From the NCBI GenBank assembly GCA_034933285.1, contig JAYFNT010000024.1, positions 102,042 through 166,041 of the forward strand: DNA of 64,000 nucleotides, written 5' to 3'. Source of the DNA: RPRC01 sp034933285. GTDB taxonomy: Bacteria; Desulfobacterota; Desulfuromonadia; Geobacterales; Geobacteraceae. Numbering within the stretch: the stretch's first letter is position 1; the number at the start of each line of letters is the position of its first letter. Of the stretch, positions 41,454 to 48,955 are shown piece by piece. Both the position numbers and the translations under genes were made by a program. Under the pieces are notes generated by a model. That model had not been told where the DNA came from and made no database searches. It saw nothing but the letters and a program-made list of their open reading frames with translations.

Positions 41454-42655
41454 AACGCCACCACCAATGTAGTGATGTTGCCTCCGAAAGCAAAGGAATT
41501 GGAAAGTGCGATCCTGGCATCGGTCGTCTGCTTGCCGTGATGGCAGTAATTCAGATCGCACTCCGGGTCAGCTCCGCGAAAATTCAGTGTCTGTGGTATT
41601 ACGCCGGCCTTAAGTGAGAGCAGTGTGGCAACTGCCTCTATCGCGCCTGCTGAGCCGAGGCAATGGCCGGTAAACCCCTTGGTGGAGACCAGCGGGACAT
41701 CAAACGCCAAATCATCGAAGACCTGCTTCATGGCCTTGGTTTCCACCACATCGTTCAAGGGCGTGCCGGTTCCGTGAGCATTGACCCAGCCAACCTCCTC
41801 CCGTCTGATCCCGGCATATTTCATCGCTGTCGTCATCACCCTCGCGGCTTCAGTGCCGGTAGGCTCGGGAGCCGTCATGTGGTATGCCTCACCCGCCACA
41901 GCGTAACCGAGTATAAAACCATGAATGTCGGCGCCGCGATTTATGGCGGCCTCTTCCTCCTCCAGCACGAAAAATGCCGCGCCTTCTCCCAGCGAAATGC
42001 CGCGCCGGTCAAGACTGAAGGGGGAGCACGGCTCCGGGTCGACTACCCTCAACGAATTGAACCCGGCGAAAGTAAGGAGTGAGATAGCGTCAGAGCCCCC
42101 GCAGACCACCGCCTTGAGTTTCCCCGTGGCAACCAGGTCGGCCCCCCAGCCGATGGCTGTCGCGGATGACGAGCAGGCAGTCATTATGCTGCCCTGGTAT
42201 CCGCCCAGATTGTAGCGGATGGCTATGTCGGTCGCGGTGCGGTCCGGAAGGATGCCTCTGAGCAGGGAAGGCTTCGCTCTCTCACCCGCCAGTGTACGGC
42301 TGAGCCAGTGTTCCGCGTGGTACATGCCCGAAGCACCCGCGCCCATGGAAACTCCAATGTCATAGGGAGAATAACAGTCCCGGACACCGCTTTCCCGCAA
42401 CGCCTCGCCGGCAGCGATGAGCCCGAACTGATCGGCGCGTGACAACCGCCTGGCGGATCTGGCGTCAAAATAATCCAGCGGGTCGTAATCCCGGACCTGT
42501 GCCCCGATCCTGGCCGGAAACCGCGAGACGTCGAAAAGGTCCACGGAGCCAATGGCGCTCTTCCCGTTGAAGAGATTTTCAGTGAAAGCGGGAACATCTT
42601 TGCCTGCCGCGCAGAATATCCCGACTCCTGTTATGGCGATTCTTTTCTTCGTCAT
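41450..42655 (-). CDS. Beta-ketoacyl-ACP synthase II-like (FabF family)
   Basis: 401 aa, complete: nucleophile Cys in TACSSSATAIGWGADLV, catalytic His in VNAHGTGTPLND and KGFTGHCLGSAGA, C-terminal NSFAFGGN. Elongates ACP-bound acyl chains. Overlaps its partner gene by four bases (ATGA-type). Position and pairing fit aryl-polyene or other type II fatty-acid-like pathways more than housekeeping FabF, which normally lies with acpP. Confidence 0.88.
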   Translation of the reverse strand: MTKKRIAITGVGIFCAAGKDVPAFTENLFNGKSAIGSVDLFDVSRFPARIGAQVRDYDPLDYFDARSARRLSRADQFGLIAAGEALRESGVRDCYSPYDIGVSMGAGASGMYHAEHWLSRTLAGERAKPSLLRGILPDRTATDIAIRYNLGGYQGSIMTACSSSATAIGWGADLVATGKLKAVVCGGSDAISLLTFAGFNSLRVVDPEPCSPFSLDRRGISLGEGAAFFVLEEEEAAINRGADIHGFILGYAVAGEAYHMTAPEPTGTEAARVMTTAMKYAGIRREEVGWVNAHGTGTPLNDVVETKAMKQVFDDLAFDVPLVSTKGFTGHCLGSAGAIEAVATLLSLKAGVIPQTLNFRGADPECDLNYCHHGKQTTDARIALSNSFAFGGNITTLVVAL

Positions 42656-42680
42656 TATGATCCAGGCCTCGGTCTTGCCG

Positions 42681-43421
42681 TCACGCTATGCCGCCATCGA
42701 CGATCAGACACTGGCCGGTGATATAGGCGGCGCGGTCGGAAGACAGGAAAGCCACTGCCTCCGCGACTTCCTCGGTCCGGCCGATCCTGTTCAGCGCAGA
42801 GGCCTTGATGATAGAGTCCACTATTTCAGGCTTCAATGAAGACACCATGTCCGTGTCGATAAGACCTGGCGCCACCGTGTTGGCCCTGATACCCATCGGG
42901 CCTGTCTCCCTGGCGAGAGACCGGGTGAAGCTTATGGCCGCGCCCTTACTGGCAGCGTAGTTGGTCTGTCCGGGGTTGCCGGTGAAAGCGGAGATCGAGG
43001 CAATGGTAACGATTGCCCCTTTCCTTCTGGAAAGCATTTTTCTGATTCCCCATTTGCAGCAATGAAACAGTGGGTACAGGTTGCTCTCGATAACGTCGCT
43101 CCAATCCTTTTCCGACATCATGGCAAGATAGGAATCCCGGAGGATACCCGCATTGTTGACCAGAACATCGATGTAGCCGCTGTCTCCGGCCGCCGCATCG
43201 ATAACTGACCTGGCGCCCTCGCTGGTGCGCACATCAGCCTTTATCACATTGATCCTGCCGGGCAGGGCCGCCGCTTCACGCACAAGGGATTCGGCCGCTT
43301 CATCGTTTTTGAGATAGGCTGCGACAACCTGCGCACCCTCTTTTGCGAAATGAAGCGATATGGCCCTTCCGATACCTCTGGTACCACCGGTGACCACGAC
43401 AATTTTTCCGCTGAACTCCAT
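42681..43421 (-). CDS. 3-oxoacyl-ACP reductase (FabG family)
   Basis: 246 aa from ATG 43421. Short-chain dehydrogenase with TGGTRGIG NAD(P) loop, NNAGI, catalytic Ser and YAASK (TNYAASKGAAISF), and the C-terminal ITGQCLIVDGGIA. First gene of the lipid-like cluster; reduces the keto group made by the KAS pair. FabG-type specificity is inferred from the motifs and context. Confidence 0.88.
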   Translation of the reverse strand: MEFSGKIVVVTGGTRGIGRAISLHFAKEGAQVVAAYLKNDEAAESLVREAAALPGRINVIKADVRTSEGARSVIDAAAGDSGYIDVLVNNAGILRDSYLAMMSEKDWSDVIESNLYPLFHCCKWGIRKMLSRRKGAIVTIASISAFTGNPGQTNYAASKGAAISFTRSLARETGPMGIRANTVAPGLIDTDMVSSLKPEIVDSIIKASALNRIGRTEEVAEAVAFLSSDRAAYITGQCLIVDGGIA

Positions 43422-43676
43422 CTTTTCTCCGAATACGAAAGACTTCAGAATCAGTTGCTGCAACTGTTGAAGTCTACCTTTTATGCGATCTCTTTGTCAA
43501 GGTTGACGGCGTTTCATGGCGTATCATCCATACACCGAGACAAAGACCCTCCGGGCAGACAAATCTTCAGCATACATCTCGACAAGCGGGTAAGCTTGGA
43601 ATACAATAATCCGGTATCCGTTCCGGCAACTGCCGGCGTCCGCGCCACCCGGGCCGGCTGATTGAGGAGGCAACAC

Positions 43677-44537
43677 ATGGGCACAGAAACACAGAACGGC
43701 TTGGCAGCAGACGGAATTTTCGAAAAACCCGCAATTCACTGCAAGGCGCGGTTCGAGAAGCCCCCAGAATATCCGGCCAGGTTCCCGGTGCCCGACCCCA
43801 TGGTGCCGTGGACCACGGATTACCCCGGCTACTCCCCGCCCTATTATGTTTCACCTGTCGTGGTCGCTAATGATTCAACGCAAAAGCCCGGCGGCTGGGC
43901 AGACCCGGAAGACATTTCCCGCATCACCGATGTTCCTGCCGGGAGCTTTTCCGGCCGGCTGCTCCATGACGAAAAAGGACGCCCGCTGAACCCTGTCGGC
44001 AGAACCGGCATGTCCGGAAGAGGGCTTCTGGGGAAATGGGGACCGAATTACGCTGCCGACCCGATAATCACCAGGATCAACAAGGCAACAAATTCCATCG
44101 AGCTTCTCGCCATCCGGAGAAAAGACAACGGCCAGTGGGCAATCCCCGGCGGGATGGTGGACAAGGGAGAAGAGGTTACCCGTACCCTGGCGCGAGAGTT
44201 GGAGGAGGAAACCGGCATAAAACTCGACATGGTGAAAGGAAGGCTGACCTATCGTGGATACGTTGACGATCCCCGCAATACGGACCACGCCTGGATGGAA
44301 ACGACCGCGAAACATCTTCACCTTCCCGGGGAAATTGCATGCCGGGTAAAACCGGAAGCAGGAGATGATGCAGCTGCCGTACGCTGGCTACCCTTGAGCA
44401 AGCAGGCCATGGAAGGGCTCCACGCAAGCCATTGCTCCCTGATCAGAAAAGCCCTGGCCGGCATGGTCGTCAGCAACCCGTTCGAGATTTCAGAAGAGGA
44501 ATTACAGATTGTAAAAACCCTGGTTTCAATCCAGTAA
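43677..44537 (+). CDS. NUDT9-like ADP-ribose pyrophosphatase
   Basis: 286 aa from ATG 43677 behind GAGGAGG. N-terminal part (YPGYSPPYYVSP, GRTGMSGRGLLGKWGPN) matches the eukaryotic NUDT9/TRPM2 NUDT9H pattern. Nudix box GGMVDKGEEVTRTLARELEE followed by ETG is complete with catalytic glutamates. Hydrolyses ADP-ribose to AMP and ribose-5-phosphate. No signal peptide. The NUDT9-type N-terminal domain is unusual among bacterial Nudix enzymes. Confidence 0.82.
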   Translation: MGTETQNGLAADGIFEKPAIHCKARFEKPPEYPARFPVPDPMVPWTTDYPGYSPPYYVSPVVVANDSTQKPGGWADPEDISRITDVPAGSFSGRLLHDEKGRPLNPVGRTGMSGRGLLGKWGPNYAADPIITRINKATNSIELLAIRRKDNGQWAIPGGMVDKGEEVTRTLARELEEETGIKLDMVKGRLTYRGYVDDPRNTDHAWMETTAKHLHLPGEIACRVKPEAGDDAAAVRWLPLSKQAMEGLHASHCSLIRKALAGMVVSNPFEISEEELQIVKTLVSIQ

Positions 44538-44619
44538 CCGGCCCTTGAATACTTTGCGAAGAAGGTCCGGGGAAGGAATCAACAGAAAAGGTCCAAAGAA
44601 GGGATCGGGCAAAGAAAAG

Positions 44620-44673
44620 GCACCCCGATTTCAGGTTGATCAACAGTGTAATCAAGCTCGGAAACCGGGGTGC
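44620..44673 (+). terminator. Long hairpin after NUDT9-like gene
   Basis: GCACCCCG (44620-44627) pairs with CGGGGTGC (44666-44673), with a further TTTC/GAAA segment inside. No T-run directly after it; TCTTTTAATA follows 20 bases later. Confidence 0.5.
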
Positions 44674-44822
44674 ATAGCAGGAGGGTCTACTCCTCTTTTA
44701 ATACAGCATTCCCGTAGACATTTCAATATAAATAAATATAATTTATCATTACCATAAATTTGACGGTGCAGATTTCCATGGCCGGATCAGCCGCTGCCGC
44801 ATGCAATCACCGCAAGTAGAAC

Positions 44823-45401
44823 TTGGAGGAACAATTGACCAACAACGGTTTCAGACGGGCAGGGTATTTGGCCATGACCAGCGCAATTCTCAGCATACCT
44901 TTTCTCGTGCTGTCGTATCAACTCTCGCAAAGAGAAGACATTTTTTCGTATGCAATACAGGCTGCCATGCAGATTGCAGGACTTTTTCTCTTCATTTACC
45001 TTGCGGCTGTGTTGAAGGAATATCTGAACCATCTCCATTCGTTCCATGAAGTCGACAATTATATCGACTTCCTGATCACGACAAACCTGATTTTCAGCCT
45101 TGCCACGGTTGCGGGGCTTTTTATCCCCGCTTATGAAAATGCCATAGAACGATTCTGCTTCATTCTCATCGTGGTGTTCGGAGTGACGCAGGTCCTGTTC
45201 GGGTTCAAGCTGCTGCACGCGCCAGACACGCTCAAAGGCATGCTGAAGCCCTACAGCATCTTCCTGATCGCAACTGGAGCACTGATCGCGACCGTGGTTT
45301 TGCTTCCCGTAGCGGTGATTACCGGAGCAATTTCCGACGTCATGCTGGGTACGATTTTTTTCCAGGCAACAGGCCAAACACCTCAGGACGAAATTGAATA
45401 A
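44823..45401 (+). CDS. Membrane protein, five predicted helices
   Basis: 192 aa, not a family I recognise. Hydrophobic segments near 12-32, 43-65, 82-103, 110-128 and 145-175; the middle loop HSFHEVDNYIDFL has a His pair. No ribosome site as strong as its neighbours (GGAGG lies directly before the ATG). Isolated between a hairpin and the convergent DUF3106 gene. Confidence 0.6.
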   Translation: MEEQLTNNGFRRAGYLAMTSAILSIPFLVLSYQLSQREDIFSYAIQAAMQIAGLFLFIYLAAVLKEYLNHLHSFHEVDNYIDFLITTNLIFSLATVAGLFIPAYENAIERFCFILIVVFGVTQVLFGFKLLHAPDTLKGMLKPYSIFLIATGALIATVVLLPVAVITGAISDVMLGTIFFQATGQTPQDEIE

Positions 45402-45486
45402 GCACCCAGCCGCCCACTGTCCGTCATACTGCAAAACTGGAACCCTTCCGGCTCACTGACGAGGTTTGCAGGTCAAGTTTCAACAG

Positions 45487-45981
45487 CTATTTCCGGATGA
45501 AATTCTGCCGTTCCGCCGGGCTCATGTTGTTCCACCGTTCCCGCATGCCCTGCCGCTCTTCCGGAGTCATGCCGTGCCACTTTTCCCTGAGAGCCCGCCG
45601 CTGTTCAGGCGGAAGGGAACGAAACCATCTGTATCTGCTGCGAATTTTTTCCTGTTCTTCCGGCGGCAGTTTGCGGAATTCGGAGAAACGCTTGCGGATC
45701 ATTTCCCGCTGTTCAGGGGGTAACGCCTTCCATCTCTTGTAACGTTCCTGCGCCTCGCTTCGTTCCTCAGGCGTCATGGTCCTCCATCTCTCCGCCCCTC
45801 TTCGCAGTCTGTCCCGTTTTTCCTGCGGCAGTTGATCCCATCTGTCCTTGAAAGGTTTCAGCAGCTGCTGTTCATCCTGAGGCAGTTGGTCCCAGGGCGA
45901 CGCGCCCGCACCTTCGCCCCAGGCGATTGCCGCGACACTGAGGATCGCCACTGTCATGAGTAACCGCAGAAACCTATTCAT
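45487..45981 (-). CDS. DUF3106 repeat protein, secreted
   Basis: 164 aa from ATG 45981. Signal peptide RFLRLLMTVAILSVAAIAWG, then a string of ~11-residue repeats of the type LPPEQRxxxRxxYxxW (for example WKALPPEQREMIRKRFSEFR). Basic, helical, periplasmic. Last gene of the sigma/anti-sigma operon; DUF3106 proteins regularly accompany ECF sigma and DUF3619-type genes, and may be the extracytoplasmic sensor or effector. Confidence 0.85.
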   Translation of the reverse strand: MNRFLRLLMTVAILSVAAIAWGEGAGASPWDQLPQDEQQLLKPFKDRWDQLPQEKRDRLRRGAERWRTMTPEERSEAQERYKRWKALPPEQREMIRKRFSEFRKLPPEEQEKIRSRYRWFRSLPPEQRRALREKWHGMTPEERQGMRERWNNMSPAERQNFIRK

Positions 45982-46237
45982 GTCCACCATCCTTTTTCTT
46001 TTTCTTGATTTTTCTTTTGGCTGTCGTAGTTTTCGCAGCTGACTTCCTGACCGGGTTCTTTTTCTTTTCAACCACAGGGGAAAAGGTCATCGGATCCATC
46101 TCCTTGCCCGATGACGTTTCATAGGCGCCCAGGAATTCCAGCATTTCCGCCGAGGGGGTGCCGGAAGCAGTCCTTGCATAGGCAGAGCCACACAACATGC
46201 AGGTCAGAACCACGAAACCCACCGCACTAACCCGCAT
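45974..46237 (-). CDS. Small secreted basic protein of sigma operon
   Basis: 87 aa from ATG 46237. Signal peptide MRVSAVGFVVLTCMLCGSAY, then a short acidic part and a very basic Lys-rich tail (KKNPVRKSAAKTTTAKRKIK). Overlaps the anti-sigma gene upstream and the DUF3106 gene downstream by 8-11 bases, so it is translated with them. Function unknown. Confidence 0.65.
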   Translation of the reverse strand: MRVSAVGFVVLTCMLCGSAYARTASGTPSAEMLEFLGAYETSSGKEMDPMTFSPVVEKKKNPVRKSAAKTTTAKRKIKKKKKDGGHE

Positions 46238-46589
46238 TGTCAACGGTCTCCAGCCAGCGGTAAAAGTCCAGGTCCTTGTAAAGATCCAGCTGTTCATGGG
46301 TAGCCATGATTTCCAGATCCTCAACCTGCCCGGCGGTCTTGGGCTGCTGGTCAGTGGAATGCCAGAAAGATATGGCCATGACTATTACCATGGCGGTAGC
46401 CAGCCCGCCGGCCGTAATCCACTTCGGGAACCGGTCATACCAGGGGACAGGTTTCTCCGCTGCCTCCAAAGCCCTGAAGCGGGCGCTCCGCAGGCGCATC
46501 CTGGTAATAGCATCCGTGCTCTCCTCGACTTCCGCCAGCACTTTACCCAGGCTCTCCACGAAAACTCTGTCACGATCTTCGCCACTCAT
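46227..46589 (-). CDS. Anti-sigma factor-like membrane protein (DUF3619-like)
   Basis: 120 aa. Cytoplasmic N-terminus of ~60 residues, one membrane helix WITAGGLATAMVIVMAISFW, and a short outer part. Overlaps the sigma gene by four bases (ATGA). Topology and position mark it as the membrane anchor and inhibitor of the ECF sigma factor. Confidence 0.75.
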   Translation of the reverse strand: MSGEDRDRVFVESLGKVLAEVEESTDAITRMRLRSARFRALEAAEKPVPWYDRFPKWITAGGLATAMVIVMAISFWHSTDQQPKTAGQVEDLEIMATHEQLDLYKDLDFYRWLETVDNAG

Positions 46590-47131
46590 GGTTTAAACTC
46601 CTCAAGCAGGCCGCGCAGGGTATGCACTGCCCGCGAATAATGGGTCTTCACGCTTCCCTCCGAACATCCCATGGCAAATGCGGTCTGGGCCACATCCATC
46701 CCTTCCCACGCCCTGAGAATGAATGCCTGACGCTGCCGCAAAGGCAGAGAACTGATCGCGGTTTTCATGGCGGCAACCGCATCAGAATGGTACAGGGACT
46801 TGGCAGGGTCCGGACTGCTCGTATCCGCTATGGTCTGGATCGGGTCCTCTCTTTCATCCCCGTCATCGTCGGAATTGCCGAACCATGCCCGGAACCTGTT
46901 ACGGACAGCCGTGCGCCGGTACCAGTCGGTTATCCGGTTCTGGAGTATGCGATAGAAAATCGCGTTCCACTCGGCCTCCGGTTTGGCGGCATAGCGCTTG
47001 ACAAAACCAAGCATTGCATCCTGCACCAGATCGAGAGCCTCATCGGCATCTCCGATAGAGAATTCCGCCATACGGTATGCTCTGACCTCCACGCCGGCAA
47101 GGAACCTGTTCAATGCTTCAGACGTAGCCAG
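46586..47131 (-). CDS. ECF-type RNA polymerase sigma factor
   Basis: 181 aa if translated from CTG 47131, which lies five bases after GGAGG and gives LATSEALNRFLAGVEVRAYR, matching the expected family start; a TTG at 47113 is the next possible start. No ATG is available. Region 2 (ALDLVQDAMLGFVKRYA, WYRRTAVR) and region 4 (LPLRQRQAFILRAWEGMD, CSEGSVKTHYSRAVHTLR) are complete. Controls its own operon as a rule. Expected start-codon use makes its translation weak. Confidence 0.85.
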   Translation of the reverse strand: MATSEALNRFLAGVEVRAYRMAEFSIGDADEALDLVQDAMLGFVKRYAAKPEAEWNAIFYRILQNRITDWYRRTAVRNRFRAWFGNSDDDGDEREDPIQTIADTSSPDPAKSLYHSDAVAAMKTAISSLPLRQRQAFILRAWEGMDVAQTAFAMGCSEGSVKTHYSRAVHTLRGLLEEFKP

Positions 47132-47240
47132 TTAATCCTCCGTTACATCCTTTTGTATTTTGAAACGCTTTGCAGCTCCAAGGGTTGACATTAACATAAA
47201 ATTGATCTGTATTTCCAGCATGGGGATACCCTGAAGGGGA

Positions 47241-47277
47241 AAAAAGGAGAGGGACACCCTGAACGGACGTCCCTCTT
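47241..47277 (-). terminator. Intrinsic terminator after encapsulin
   Basis: On the minus strand AAGAGGGAC (47269-47277) pairs with GTCCCTCT (47248-47255), then CC and TTTTTT. Confidence 0.85.
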
Positions 47278-47302
47278 AAAACAGCAATGCACCAGGATTG
47301 CC

Positions 47303-48139
47303 TTACTCGAGGGTGCAGATTGCATCGGCCCGGCGAATGAGAAGAGCAGCCGTTTCAAGTACGCGGAACTTATGGTTCATGCTCTCCGGTCCCAGATAAG
47401 CGGTTACCATATCCTGACCCAGAGCCAGACTCAGGTTTTGCTGCCCCAGCGCAAGCACCACAGCCTTTTTGCCGCTGATCACATTGGAAGGGAAAACCCC
47501 TCCGCTTATCAGGGCTTTCACCTGGTCCAGCTCCAACATCCCCGTAGTTGCATAAACCCTTATCATGCTGCCATAGAGCACCGGGCTCGCTACCATTGCA
47601 TAGGGTCCGTAATGCCCTGCCGCGGCCAGCGCTCCCACTGCCTTGACAGCATCGGCAAGTGCGGCCCCGCTTTTGTCCCAGCTGCCAATCGCGATTTTCT
47701 GCCGCCCGGTAGCGGTAAAAATGCTTTCGTGGCCAAGTTCCGCATTGCCGTTGAAGATCAGGTTGTCTTCCTGGACTGCCACGAAATTTGCGGCAACGGC
47801 AGCAGTGCTCACATCAAGGGGAATGCCCAGGTGCCGGTCCGCTTCCACATCACGCCACAAGATCTTGAAATCCTTGTACAGAATGGGAAGGTTGATGGTA
47901 GCTCTGCAGTCGGGCTCCACAACCTGATCGACGCTTTCCCCGACCATGTCTATGCCCGCCCTCGACTTTCCGCTGAAAACCGAGTAGGGCATGCAGTAGA
48001 CTCCTGCTCCCAGGGGACCGAGGATGTTTATTACTCTCCTCCCCACCAGCATGCTTCTGGCGGTATTCACTACCGCTTCATCTATACGAGACCATTCTTC
48101 CGGAGTAAGTGGAGCTGATTGCCTATCGAGAATATCCAT
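47303..48139 (-). CDS. Encapsulin shell protein (family 1)
   Basis: 278 aa from ATG 48139 behind AGGAGG. HK97-type phage-capsid-derived shell protein (linocin M18 family): N-terminus MDILDRQSAPLTPEEWSRID, then the middle RATINLPILYKDFKILWRDV and the C-terminal LSLALGQDMVTAYLGPESMN. Subunits form a hollow nanocompartment that takes in cargo by a short C-terminal tag. Cargo gene is directly upstream in the same operon (50-base gap). Together they should store or detoxify iron. Confidence 0.95.
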   Translation of the reverse strand: MDILDRQSAPLTPEEWSRIDEAVVNTARSMLVGRRVINILGPLGAGVYCMPYSVFSGKSRAGIDMVGESVDQVVEPDCRATINLPILYKDFKILWRDVEADRHLGIPLDVSTAAVAANFVAVQEDNLIFNGNAELGHESIFTATGRQKIAIGSWDKSGAALADAVKAVGALAAAGHYGPYAMVASPVLYGSMIRVYATTGMLELDQVKALISGGVFPSNVISGKKAVVLALGQQNLSLALGQDMVTAYLGPESMNHKFRVLETAALLIRRADAICTLE

Positions 48140-48189
48140 AATTTCAGCCTCCTTTATTGTCTGAGAAGCTTAAACAATGCCCCTTCCAA

Positions 48190-48573
48190 TCAATCTTTTT
48201 CCACCAGATCACCAACCGTCGGAGGAGAAGCATCCCTGACCGTCTCTCCGGATTCAGCGACCTCGTCTTTTCCCTCCAGCTTTTCCGCAAGTTCCTGTAC
48301 CTCCAATGCCCCTTCGGCATAGAGGCCGTCTTCACCGGGCGCCAGTCGCTTCAGAAGGGCCAGGAATTCTCCGGCATGAACTATTTCTTCATCGGCGATA
48401 TCGAGCAGGACACTCTTGGACAGTTCATCGTCAACAGACTCAGCAAGCTGGGTATAAAGCTGTACTGCCTCATACTCCGCCGCGACCATGAAGCGGATCG
48501 CTCTCACGAGTTCGTTGTTAGTCAGTTTCCTGTCTGCCGCCAGACCGGAAAAAGAATTGCCGAAATCAGGCAT
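48190..48573 (-). CDS. Encapsulated ferritin-like cargo protein
   Basis: 127 aa from ATG 48573 (GGAG five bases upstream; in frame ATG 48594 is less likely). Two ferritin-like helices with the metal-binding pattern AAEYEAVQLYTQLAES (Glu) and ADEEIVHAGEFLALLK (Glu-x-x-His). Then a ~45-residue acidic linker and the C-terminus SPPTVGDLVEKD, similar to known TVGSL-type encapsulin targeting tags. Half-ferritins of this type dimerise or form decamers inside the shell and oxidise Fe(II). Confidence 0.88.
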   Translation of the reverse strand: MPDFGNSFSGLAADRKLTNNELVRAIRFMVAAEYEAVQLYTQLAESVDDELSKSVLLDIADEEIVHAGEFLALLKRLAPGEDGLYAEGALEVQELAEKLEGKDEVAESGETVRDASPPTVGDLVEKD

Positions 48574-48634
48574 GACTTCTCCTCCTTTATTCAAGTTGAT
48601 GTTTTTGCGGGCATCGGCCCTTTGTCATACCTGT

Positions 48635-48663
48635 AGTATAAATCCTAAGACAGACATTATCAA
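48635..48663 (-). promoter_or_regulatory. Promoter of encapsulin operon
   Basis: Minus strand TTGATA (48658-48663), 17-base spacer, TATACT (48635-48640), about 60 bases before the cargo-protein start. Strong sigma-70 type. No obvious Fur palindrome in the leader. Confidence 0.7.
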
Positions 48664-48694
48664 TCCACAGGTCGCAAAATTGACCCGGGACAGA

Positions 48695-48725
48695 AAAAGG
48701 CGGGGATAGATACCCCGCCTTTTCA
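48695..48725. terminator. Bidirectional terminator upstream of encapsulin operon
   Basis: AAAAGGCGGGG (48695-48705) / CCCCGCCTTTT with a short loop; A- and T-tails on both strands. On the minus strand it closes the radical SAM transcript before the encapsulin promoter. Confidence 0.8.
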
Positions 48726-48814
48726 CGGCAAAAAAACTGCAGCCAGCCCTCCGGACAAAACCGCCAGTGCCCAAAAAGATCACTTCCGGCCGGAAACATT
48801 AATATTTTTAGTCG

Positions 48815-48955
48815 GTTTCCGGATCGAAAACGAGGATTTTTTTGTCCTGGCAAGGAGGTCAAGGGTTTGCGCGGAGGCATACTCCAGTATGTCGCACAAG
48901 CAAACACGCAGGCCGACACAACCAGGGCACAAAAAGACCGTTTTCGGCCGGAAAC
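48815..48955. repeat. Dispersed ~141-bp palindromic element, copy A
   Basis: Bounded by GTTTCCGGATCGAAAAC and GTTTTCGGCCGGAAAC, with CGAGGATTTTTTTGTC next to one end, AAAAAGACCG next to the other, and an inner GCGGAGGCATACTCCAGTATGTCGCAC palindrome-like core (written here in parts; 20-base core GGAGGCATACTCCAGTATGT). Matches copy B at 57547-57688 in inverse orientation, about four fifths identical by eye. It abuts the stop codon of the radical SAM gene. An extra TTCCGGCCGGAAAC half-site lies at 48784-48797. Confidence 0.75.

Noticed and set aside
44787..45434. 215-aa minus-strand frame opposite the five-helix membrane protein
   Set aside because: Polar, His/Gln/Asn-rich shadow; the plus-strand frame has coherent helices.
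47180..47215. Plus-strand TTGACA with TGTATT 17 bases later upstream of the sigma gene
   Set aside because: Points into the 3' end of the convergent encapsulin gene with no plus-strand gene downstream.
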